Source: Candidatus Poseidoniaceae archaeon (GTDB lineage: Archaea; Thermoplasmatota; Poseidoniia; Poseidoniales; Poseidoniaceae). From it: 64,000 nt of DNA. A program made the translations under genes and the position numbers. Below, piece by piece: positions 53,275 to 61,900 of the stretch. The stretch is taken from NCBI GenBank assembly GCA_949372875.1, contig CASIAW010000005.1, positions 1-64,000 of the forward strand, read 5' to 3'. The notes beneath the pieces were generated by a model, which saw only the letters and a program-made list of their open reading frames with translations, was not told the DNA's origin and searched no databases. Position 1 is the stretch's first letter. Each line of letters starts with the position of its first letter.

Positions 53275-54864
53275 TCATTCCATTTCGGGGACATCCGCCA
53301 TAGAAGGGTCTTGTTTTGCCCACAAAACATCATCAATACGAAGAATAGAAATCGCTGCTTCTGTTGCTCCAGCAATAGATTGACGGGCAATCAAATAGGG
53401 TTCAAGAACTCCACTTTCAACCATATCCGCCGGCTTTCGATTCAAGAGATCAAGACCAAGATGATGGGAATCCTCGCCTCCATTGACTTGAGCTGCTACT
53501 AATTGCAACAGCGTGTCGATAGGATCAAGTCCAGCATTTTCAGCAAGAACTCGAGGGATGACTTCCAAAGCATCTGCAAAAGCTTCGGCACCGAGTTGTT
53601 CACGGCCTGGTATGGTTTCTGCAAACCGTCGTAACCGGCGAGCAAGAGCAACATGTGTCGCCCCACCACCTGCCAATAAGCGTTTATCTTCGAGCATTCT
53701 ACATGCGACACCGAGAGCGTCAGCGAAACTTCTCTCAACTTCTCCGAGAACCGTTTCTGTACTTCCGCATGCGATCAGAGTTGCACCGCCTTCCTCTGTT
53801 TCAACAATCCAATGCGCTACACTACCCCAAGTCTCATTTTTACTCGAAATAAATGCACCTAAGTCTTTGGATGTGGCTCGCTTGACGTCGGAAATAAGGG
53901 TCGCACCGCAACCCCGAGCAAGCAGGTCCAAATCAGAACGCGCTACCCTTCGGAATGCTTGGATACCTTCATTAGCGAGCATAATTTTTGCCTCTTCATC
54001 AATTCCCTCTTTGCATGCTAACAAGCCTATACCAAGCGTTTTGAGATGGTCTATTTGCTCTTGAAGGAGTTCGACTTCTTTTGCTCGAAAACTCTCAAGA
54101 ACTCCAGGCGATGTGACATTAATCTTCATGTCGTTTTTCATCGAACGCCGTTCAATACCTCCATCGATAAGCAAGATTTTACCAGCACCAGCAACCCTTG
54201 GCATGTCTTCATGAATTCGGTTTTTAGCCAAGACAAGCCCTGTTACCAATCGAGTGTCGCTTATACTGCCACCCGATTGTGGCAATATCTTGACTCGAGT
54301 AGGGTCAGCGATAATGCCGTTTTCAGTTTCGACTTGAATAGCCTCAGCAGCCTCAACTGCGAGTTCTGAAAGTAAAATCTGCATTGAGTGGTGCCCTTTA
54401 CCAGCAAGAGAAGTTCGGGTTGCGAGTAAACGGTGCTTGAATTCTGATTCAAGGGTCAGTTCCATGAGGACTTCATGCGCATGAGTCTCAGCCATTCTGA
54501 AACCTCGTGCAATAATGGCAGGATGAACATCTTGTGTAACCAAATGCCACGCGTTTTGCAGCATTTCAGCCGACATGAGGACAGTCGAAGTTGTTCCATC
54601 GCGGGCTATCTTGTCTTGAACAGATGAAGCGTTAATCATCATTCGAGCAACAGGGTGTTCTACTTTGGCAGACTCCAAGACAGTCACGCCATCGTTGGTG
54701 ACAAGTGTTCTGCCATCATCATCGATTAACAGTTTGTCAAGGCCTCGCGGACCGAGGGTAGAGCGGACTGCACCGGCGAGTGCCATTGCAGCCTGAATGT
54801 TGTTTTGTAGAGCACTGCGCCCAGTAGTACGCTCGGTATCCCTGAGAATAGGCGCATCGCTCAT
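53275..54864 (-). CDS. Thermosome subunit (group II chaperonin)
   Basis: Subunit of the archaeal double-ring chaperonin. T-L-G-P-R-G-L-D-K-L-L and T-N-D-G-V-T-V-L at residues ~35-65 bind nucleotide. The ATPase motif D-G-T-T-S-T-V-L follows. Later landmarks are the C-G-A-T-L-I-S-D loop region and A-G-G-G-A-T-H. At 529 residues it is near normal but lacks the Gly-Gly-Met tail. It is the last gene of a minus-strand chaperone run (Hsp20-like, DnaK, thermosome), 51 bp after dnaK. Confidence 0.95.
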   Translation of the reverse strand: MSDAPILRDTERTTGRSALQNNIQAAMALAGAVRSTLGPRGLDKLLIDDDGRTLVTNDGVTVLESAKVEHPVARMMINASSVQDKIARDGTTSTVLMSAEMLQNAWHLVTQDVHPAIIARGFRMAETHAHEVLMELTLESEFKHRLLATRTSLAGKGHHSMQILLSELAVEAAEAIQVETENGIIADPTRVKILPQSGGSISDTRLVTGLVLAKNRIHEDMPRVAGAGKILLIDGGIERRSMKNDMKINVTSPGVLESFRAKEVELLQEQIDHLKTLGIGLLACKEGIDEEAKIMLANEGIQAFRRVARSDLDLLARGCGATLISDVKRATSKDLGAFISSKNETWGSVAHWIVETEEGGATLIACGSTETVLGEVERSFADALGVACRMLEDKRLLAGGGATHVALARRLRRFAETIPGREQLGAEAFADALEVIPRVLAENAGLDPIDTLLQLVAAQVNGGEDSHHLGLDLLNRKPADMVESGVLEPYLIARQSIAGATEAAISILRIDDVLWAKQDPSMADVPEME

Positions 54865-54915
54865 AGCACAGCCACCAAACTCTTGGCAATAAGGTCAACT
54901 CTAATCTAAAATGAC

Positions 54916-56808
54916 TCAATCTTCGTCATCTTCGACGACTTCGAAGTCTGCATCAACCACGTCATCGCCGCCAACATCAATATCGCCGTCTTCAGTGGAA
55001 CCATCTTGTTCAGCCATTTCAGCTGCTGCTGCTTCGTAGAGTTTAGCAGAAACTGCATGCATTGCTTCTTCGACTTCCTTGACCTTTGCTTGAATCGCTG
55101 CATCGTCTATTTCATCGATTTCGAGAGGTTTTCCATCATCATCTTGAACCATCTTTTCGAGTTCATCCAAGTGTTGCTTTACCGGATCGACTTCCGCATC
55201 ATCGAGTTTGTCTGCAGATTCATCGAGTGTTCGGCGGGTCTGATAGACCACTTGGTCTGCCATGTTGCGGAGTTCAACTTTGCTCTTACGGAGTTGGTCT
55301 TCTTCGGCAAATTTCTCTGCTTCACTGATTTTAGCTTGTATTTCATCTTCGGAAAGAGAAGTTTGGGATTCGATTTTTACCGATTGTTCTTTTCCAGTAC
55401 CCATGTCTTTCGCACTCACGTCAACAATTCCGTTTGCATCGATGTCAAAGGTGACTTCGATTTGAGGGGTTCCTCGTGGAGCTGCTGGGATGCCCATCAA
55501 GGTAAATTCACCAAGAGTCACATTGTCTTTGGCAAAGTTTCTCTCACCTTGAAGTACGTGAATTGTGACAGCAGGCTGGTTGTCACTCGCTGTCGAATAG
55601 ATTTCAGAGCGGCGAGCAGGGATGGTTGTATTACGTTCAATCATTGTAGTCATGACGCCACCGAGAGTTTCAATTCCGAGAGTGAGGGGTGTAACATCGA
55701 GTAACAAGATATCAGATACGCCTTCATCACCGGAAATAATACCGGCTTGAAGTGCAGCGCCCATGGCAACCGCTTCATCAGGATTGATTCCTTTGTATGG
55801 TGCCTTTCCTGCTTCTTTTTCAACAGCGCTTTGAACTGCTGGGACACGGGTTGAACCGCCGACTAGGATAACTTTGTCAACATCTCCTTTCTTTACGCCA
55901 GCATCCTTCATTGCTTGCCGGGTTGGACCCATTGTGTTTTCAATTAACTTTGAAACTAAATCCTCGAATTTTGCACGACTTAATGTCATGTCCATGTGTT
56001 CCGGTTGGCCATCGCGCATTGTGATAAACGGTAGATTGATTTGTGTTTGTTGAGTTCCAGACAGTTCAATTTTCGCTTTTTCAGCCGCTTCCTTGAGTCG
56101 AGACATGGCTTGAACATCTTTCGACAGATCGATTCCTGTGTCACGCTTGAATTCAGCGACCATCCAGTCAATTACCTGGTCATCAAAATCATCGCCACCG
56201 AGTTTATTGTTTCCTGCTGTAGCTTTAACTTCAATTTGAGGTTGGCCGTCTACTTGGTATATTTCAAGAACGGATACGTCAAAAGTTCCACCGCCTAAAT
56301 CGTAGACAAGGATGGTCTGGTCTTCGCCTTTGTCAACACCGTAAGCGAGAGCTGCTGCTGTTGGTTCGTTAATGATACGGAGAACTTCGAGGCCCGCAAT
56401 ACGACCAGCGTCCTTGGTCGCTGTCCGTTGTGCATCGGTAAAGTAAGCAGGGCATGTAATGACTGCTTGCTTAACATCATGTCCAAGATAGGCTTCGGCA
56501 TCAGCCTTCAACTTTTGAAGAATGAACGCTGAGATTTCTTGAGGCGTGTAGTCGGTATCGTCAATGGTGGTTTTCCAATCAGTACCCATGTGACGCTTCA
56601 CAGAAAGTAATGTTCGGTCTACATTGGTCACTGCTTGTCGCTTTGCAGTTACCCCAATCATTCGTTCACTACCGTCTTTTGCAAAGGCAACAACCGAGGG
56701 GGTGGTTCTTGCTCCTTCCGCATTCGCAATGACAACGGGTTCACCGTTCTCAATGGTCGCTACACAACTGTTTGTCGTTCCAAGATCTATTCCTATTACT
56801 TTACTCAT
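54916..56808 (-). CDS. dnaK: Molecular chaperone DnaK (Hsp70)
   Basis: ATP-dependent Hsp70. The phosphate loop [11 protein letters not shown] is at the N-terminus, Y-D-L-G-G-G-T-F-D is phosphate 2, and L-V-G-G-S-T-R-V-P precedes the linker region. The substrate domain begins near [14 protein letters not shown]. The C-terminus is acidic ([10 protein letters not shown]). The 630-residue length is normal. The ATG at 56808 is preferred to one 7 codons earlier. The gene follows the Hsp20-like gene by 17 bp; grpE and dnaJ are not in the window. DnaK in archaea is of bacterial ancestry. Confidence 0.97.
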   Translation of the reverse strand: MSKVIGIDLGTTNSCVATIENGEPVVIANAEGARTTPSVVAFAKDGSERMIGVTAKRQAVTNVDRTLLSVKRHMGTDWKTTIDDTDYTPQEISAFILQKLKADAEAYLGHDVKQAVITCPAYFTDAQRTATKDAGRIAGLEVLRIINEPTAAALAYGVDKGEDQTILVYDLGGGTFDVSVLEIYQVDGQPQIEVKATAGNNKLGGDDFDDQVIDWMVAEFKRDTGIDLSKDVQAMSRLKEAAEKAKIELSGTQQTQINLPFITMRDGQPEHMDMTLSRAKFEDLVSKLIENTMGPTRQAMKDAGVKKGDVDKVILVGGSTRVPAVQSAVEKEAGKAPYKGINPDEAVAMGAALQAGIISGDEGVSDILLLDVTPLTLGIETLGGVMTTMIERNTTIPARRSEIYSTASDNQPAVTIHVLQGERNFAKDNVTLGEFTLMGIPAAPRGTPQIEVTFDIDANGIVDVSAKDMGTGKEQSVKIESQTSLSEDEIQAKISEAEKFAEEDQLRKSKVELRNMADQVVYQTRRTLDESADKLDDAEVDPVKQHLDELEKMVQDDDGKPLEIDEIDDAAIQAKVKEVEEAMHAVSAKLYEAAAAEMAEQDGSTEDGDIDVGGDDVVDADFEVVEDDED

Positions 56809-56825
56809 TTTTTCACTTCCATTCT

Positions 56826-57548
56826 TCAAAATATTGGGATTCCGCCGTCGCCATCATCATCTCGGTCATCGCCGAGGTCGATACGCACATCTGGAATTTC
56901 CGGTGCTTCATCATCATCATCATCACCCTCATCTTCGTCGCCCTCATCGGATGATGGGACTGCAGAGCCTTGAGGCGTGAGTTTGAGAGTGACATCGAGA
57001 ATGCCATTGTTGAGTGACCACTCGACCACGTCATCGCATGGGTGAGGTAGCGGAACACGTGCGAGGGGAGAGGTTTGAGTGCTCTTTAAGACCTCTAACT
57101 GGTTTCCATTTCGGATGAGTGAGAGTTCCACTTCTGTTTCTTCAACCTCGCCTTTGAGCGTGAAGTCGATGGTTACGGACATATTCCATCCATCAAGATA
57201 TACATCATCAGCGGGAAGTTTGTAGAGCTCATCGTTGAGGTCATCGATGTCAGGTGTTTCAACTTCAATGGGATTCGCATCAACTTGGACATCAACACCC
57301 AAGTTTTGCAAGATGTCTTCCATGGACTTACCTTTCTCGAACATCTTCGCCAGTTGGGAGAGATCGAAATTAAAATTAACATCCCCTTTCGCAATCTTTT
57401 CTGCGTCTATACCTAGGTTTTCAAACTGGGAGCGGAATTGTTCCATGAGTGCTCGGATTTGTTTTTTGTCGAGATTCATGCCCATATTTTTGAACATTTC
57501 AGTAATCTGTTCGATTAGTTTTTCTTCAAAATCATCGGCACCTGACAT
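56826..57548 (-). CDS. Hsp20-like domain protein with acidic tail
   Basis: A 240-residue protein. An N-terminal helical part (1-105) is rich in Met, Lys and Glu. A beta-sandwich-like region (about 115-195) follows with V-D-W-N... type strands ([28 protein letters not shown]) resembling the small heat-shock or GvpH group. A ~45-residue Asp/Glu tail ends it. The final N-G-x-L-x-V-x-L-x pattern is the best evidence for Hsp20 kinship. Start at 57548 with GAGGT upstream. It lies 17 bp ahead of dnaK, so it is likely a DnaK-linked co-chaperone; the exact role is inference. Confidence 0.65.
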   Translation of the reverse strand: MSGADDFEEKLIEQITEMFKNMGMNLDKKQIRALMEQFRSQFENLGIDAEKIAKGDVNFNFDLSQLAKMFEKGKSMEDILQNLGVDVQVDANPIEVETPDIDDLNDELYKLPADDVYLDGWNMSVTIDFTLKGEVEETEVELSLIRNGNQLEVLKSTQTSPLARVPLPHPCDDVVEWSLNNGILDVTLKLTPQGSAVPSSDEGDEDEGDDDDDEAPEIPDVRIDLGDDRDDDGDGGIPIF

Positions 57549-57729
57549 CTTCAAACCTCACTACTTAACCAACGGTTACATACTGTCCAGTTAGTTACCC
57601 TATATGAAGTTCACGAGGTCAGATCAACGGAAGACTGAATCGAAACAACAGAAAGATACCTTCGAGGCTGGGCAGAATACATGCTTTCAAAAGCCAAAAG
57701 CATAATCACAACACATGGAGGAGGCGGTT

Positions 57730-58167
57730 GTGAGCGGAACTGAGAGTCCAAAACCCATAGTTGCTCTATGGAAATACATTGTTGGCTCCTCACTCATTGC
57801 TTCGATGTGCTGCCTCCCTTCTGTCGTCATGGTTATGCTCGGACTGGCAACTGTTTCAACAGGAGCTGCCCTTTCGAACACATTGTATTGGGGAGAAGAC
57901 GGGTTTGGATGGTTTCGAGGCTCCATGTTACTCGTCGCATTAATCAGTGTCGTCATCGGCTTAGTACTGTATTTCCGCAACCAAGGTATTTGCAGCCTAG
58001 ATGAAGCGAAAAGAAGCCGTCGAAAGATTGTCAACACCTCGATCCTCGTTCTGTGCACCTCTTATGTCCTCTACCTCGTCTTCAACTACGTCATTCTCAC
58101 CGAGATTGGGATTGCCCTTGGTTTACCATGGGAGTCAAGCCGAGATGCCTACATGTTTTGGAAGTAA
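57730..58167 (+). CDS. Small membrane protein, three helices, unknown
   Basis: A 145-residue protein with hydrophobic segments near 16-45, 62-85 and 100-125 (IASMCCLPSVVMVMLGLA, MLLVALISVVIGLVLYF, ILVLCTSYVLYLVFNYVIL). A double Cys sits in the first helix, followed by a loop R-N-Q-G-I-C-S-L-D-E-A-K-R-S-R-R. MerT-like or DUF-type small membrane proteins have similar shapes, but I cannot assign a family. The GTG at 57730 has GGAGGAGG 4 bases ahead and is preferred to the ATG at 57715, which overlaps that site. Its stop abuts that of the phosphopantetheinyl transferase gene. Confidence 0.6.
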   Translation: MSGTESPKPIVALWKYIVGSSLIASMCCLPSVVMVMLGLATVSTGAALSNTLYWGEDGFGWFRGSMLLVALISVVIGLVLYFRNQGICSLDEAKRSRRKIVNTSILVLCTSYVLYLVFNYVILTEIGIALGLPWESSRDAYMFWK

Positions 58168-58923
58168 TCAGACTTTTCCGGAGGTCGTCTTGCATCCTAC
58201 GCCCCATTCACCTTCTTGCATGGCTTCTCGAGTTGCATCTAATAAGGCATCTTCGGGAGAACGAATGCGCACTGGATCATCATGCCAAGCGAGAGAAATT
58301 CTGGCACCGTCAAAAACCCAACTTTGCAATTGAATAATTGATTTTTCAATTGGAATATTCTTTACACCTTTTCCAATAGGAATTTCAATTTTACGAGGGT
58401 TGAGGTGCATGCCCAATTGGAGTGCTTTCTGAACCGATTCTTTTCCAGTCCACAACTCAATAGCGCGAGAAGGGTTTTGTTGTAACCAAGTCAATTCCTT
58501 ACCCCGTGACATCATATCAAAAGCATTCTCGGCAATACCTCTGTTTGCAAGTTCAGCATCGATGCCAACTGACCAGTCCGCCTCAATCAGTGCCACATAA
58601 GCCCACCCTGAGGAATGACCAATACTAATTGACGGCAAAGGAGTGTTAATCCAAAGTCCCGAAAGGTAGGAGAGTACTGGGGCACGCTGCTCGGTCCGTT
58701 GAACTTCAACTTGGTTCGGATGAATCCCCCATTGCTCCAGGGCTTGTGCCAGAAGCCAACGGCCTGTCAAATGCTCTCGTCTCCTCTTCTCTACTGCAAA
58801 AGAGGAGACTTCATCCACGGATGCGAGTAATACCTGTTCCAATTCGAAGTCTTGTATTGGATGACGAAAACACAGCGCTCGTACTGGAAGCGGGTATGGA
58901 GGAATCAACTCCTCGATAATCAA
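58168..58923 (-). CDS. 4'-phosphopantetheinyl transferase, Sfp type
   Basis: Transfers phosphopantetheine from CoA to carrier proteins. The 251-residue protein has the Sfp-type motifs: S-I-S-I-G-H-S at 98-104, V-G-I-D-A-E at 119-124 (Asp122 and Glu124 bind Mg), and W-T-G-K-E-S-V-Q-K at 158-166. It lies 9 bp downstream of the megasynthase gene on the same strand, so it is almost surely the activating enzyme for those carrier domains. The stop abuts the stop of the small membrane-protein gene on the plus strand. Confidence 0.9.
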   Translation of the reverse strand: MIIEELIPPYPLPVRALCFRHPIQDFELEQVLLASVDEVSSFAVEKRRREHLTGRWLLAQALEQWGIHPNQVEVQRTEQRAPVLSYLSGLWINTPLPSISIGHSSGWAYVALIEADWSVGIDAELANRGIAENAFDMMSRGKELTWLQQNPSRAIELWTGKESVQKALQLGMHLNPRKIEIPIGKGVKNIPIEKSIIQLQSWVFDGARISLAWHDDPVRIRSPEDALLDATREAMQEGEWGVGCKTTSGKV

Positions 58924-58932
58924 TTTCTCACC

Positions 58933-61900
58933 TCACCGTTCAAGGACGAACATCTGTTCTTCAGGGACAGGGGCCATGCTCTTGAGACGTAAGCCCTTGA
59001 GAGAGAGTACAGGAGCATCATCGTCACCAACAATCATCACATCGTGGACTGTAATTCCTGCCTCCTCTACAGCAATCCGTAGACTTCGCATCCGAAGAAC
59101 TTCATCTCGTTCAGGGACTCTGAGCATCGATGACCACTCGATACCAACCGGCAGGGAGGAGAAGCCCTCAGACTCCATAGCGACCAAACCAGCATTTTGG
59201 AAACCTGCCTCAATAAGCATTGGTAGACATTCCAAAAGTACAGATTCACCATTGGTTTCCAAAGAGAACTGATCTAGTTTTGGCAATTGGTGGCGCATAA
59301 GGGCAATTCCATCTGCACCAGGGGTATCGGAATCACCTATTCCTCGAAGCACTCCACCATGGGATTGGAAGCGAGGCCCATGGAAATAACGCCGGTAGAT
59401 GAAGGAGGGTAGTTCCGATAATTCCCCTAATGCAGGGGTGCCAAGTTGCGGTAATGATTCGACTTCGGATTGCAAAAAGGGTCCAAGATCGTCCCGGCGT
59501 TCGACTAATCGCACCACTGCTTTGTGATGCTCTCGTTCACCAAAGACTTCTCCTTTCGAATTTGAAAGGTCGGAAAGTAATCGACAGGCAACCCAGCTCA
59601 TTTCCCCATCTCCACGAATGAGCTCTGAATCGACGCGGAGCGTCATTTCTCCTTTCAAAAGTTTTACAGGAAGGCCAAATGTTACCTGTTCAAATCCTGC
59701 AAGGCAAGCGGAAGGCCGTAGTAAGAGTGCGTTTTCAGCGAACATCTCCAATGCCATAACTCCGGGATGGTATGGCACTCCTTCAATGGCATGATCGGAA
59801 AGGAATGGGTGGTCTGCGACTGAAAGTGTTGTTTGTGTCGTCAAGGACTGGCGCTCATCAACTTGGAGAACCTTATCGACAAATGGGAAGCGATAGGGGT
59901 CGGCGATGATACCGGCCATTTCTGCAGGTAAGCGGAGAGGTGATTCGCGGAATGCATCAAATGCATCCATTGTCCCGAGATTCCCACATCCGAGTACTCT
60001 GCGTTTGCCACCTTGTAAGGCCTCACCGATAAAAATCTCAACGCCTTTCTCGACTGAAATTGTATCAATTCCAGCTGCATCAAATACTGCTTGGAATGAA
60101 CCACGTGTGGCCATTCCAACATCTCGCCAACCCGTCCATGCAATGGCAACAGCCCTGCATGAACCACTGGCAGTTAATCGAGCCATTTCGGCATCGAGAA
60201 CACTGTTTGCTGCTGAATAATCCGTTTGGCCGTTATTTCCAAAGCGACCTGAAACGCTAGTGAAACACGACGCAAATCGAAGTTCACCGCCGGATGCTTC
60301 AGTCGCTGCCAAGAGTGATTGCCATCCATCAATTTTCACGCGAATAACTTTGTCAAATACATCGTAATCTTTTGCAGCCACTAATTTAGAATCTTCAAGA
60401 CCAGCACCGTGAATGATTCCAGTGATTGGGCGGCCTAAGGAGGCTCCAAGGTGCTTCATTCCATCACAATCCATGACGTTAACCGAATGATACGATGCAT
60501 CGTTACCTGTTTCTTGAATCGTTTTTATGGTAATGTAGACATCACGACTACGAGAATACTTCTGCCATGCAGTATTCCATTCAACCATCGTTACCTTTCC
60601 TGATTCGCTGGCTGCCATCAATTCTTCTCGTAGAGCAGACTTGCGTTCATCTAATTGGGCATCGGACCATTCAACCCATGCCTCGGTTTCTTCTAAGAGA
60701 CTTGAACGCCCAAGTAAAGCAAAATGAGCGCCGGCATTGAGTGAGTTACATGCCACGCCAATTACGGATGCGGCGGTCACCCCTGAACCTCCACCAGATA
60801 CAATCCAAGTATCATCCGATTGGAGCGGAGAGGGTTCTGCTTCAAGGTCTTCAGCAAAGGCTACAAGTGTCCATCTGCGACCATCACGATCCAAACCAAT
60901 CTCGATTTCACCACCTCTTTCAAAGAGGTCAGTATCGATAGATTCAGCAGCCTGACTTGCTTCTAGAATTATTTCTGGATGAAGGTCAAGTGCTCTCATT
61001 CGCAGATGGGTTTGTTCAAAATAGTAGGATTTTGTAACACCAGATGCTGCACATTGGACTGAGTTGAAGCGTTCGCCAATGTTTCCATGGCGACCATCCA
61101 ACGCAGTGATTGATGCTACAATACCATCTTCACGAGATGAGAAGTGAGCATCGAGTCCTTGCAGGAGTGAAAAATAACCGTGGGCGGAGAGAGCAATTTG
61201 AGAAGATGGTTGGGTATCGTCGTTCCAAGTCGCACCAGCGAGCTTTAGCGGAGCCATGTGGACCAATCCGGCAACATTCGAATGTTCAAGTTCCTTACAA
61301 ACTAAAGCGATATGTTCTGGATTTGCAGGGTCTGCGCGATAAACCGTTCGACCCGCTTCTTGATGAATCGACATGTCTCTGATTTCACTTTCAAAACCAA
61401 TACGTACTGCTGTCATTCCTCGTGCTTCAACACGCTGACAAAATTCTTCGGCAATTCCCCAGCCATCATCAGTCACAACAATGGTCCCTTCAAGCGATAA
61501 GAGAGAGACGGTTCCCGGGCAGTTTTCAACTTCGACTTGCCATCGACGGCAATTTTCTTGGCGTTGTTGAGTCGGTTCAGGCGTCTTTACTTGGGGTTCA
61601 GCAACTGAGATTACCTCCGCAGCAACCACAGGCACACGTTCAGGAACCTCATCACCCTTCATTCGAAGGATGTAGGCGGTGAAATGGTTCAATGTAGGAT
61701 GGTCAGATAAGACGAACTCTTCATCTACTGGAAGTTCGAATATGTCTCGAACATCTGCCATAATCTCGGCTTGTTTTACCGTATCAATTCCCAATTCACC
61801 TTCGAGATCTTGGTCAAGTTCAATGAAATCATTTGGGTATCCTGTATGACGAACAACCACTTCAATCAATTGCTCTTGGATGTTTAAATCGGTTGCTAGA

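Noticed and set aside
56905-56955. TCA-rich microsatellite-like run
   Set aside because: It encodes the Asp/Glu tail of the Hsp20-like protein on the minus strand, so it is coding low complexity, not a free repeat.
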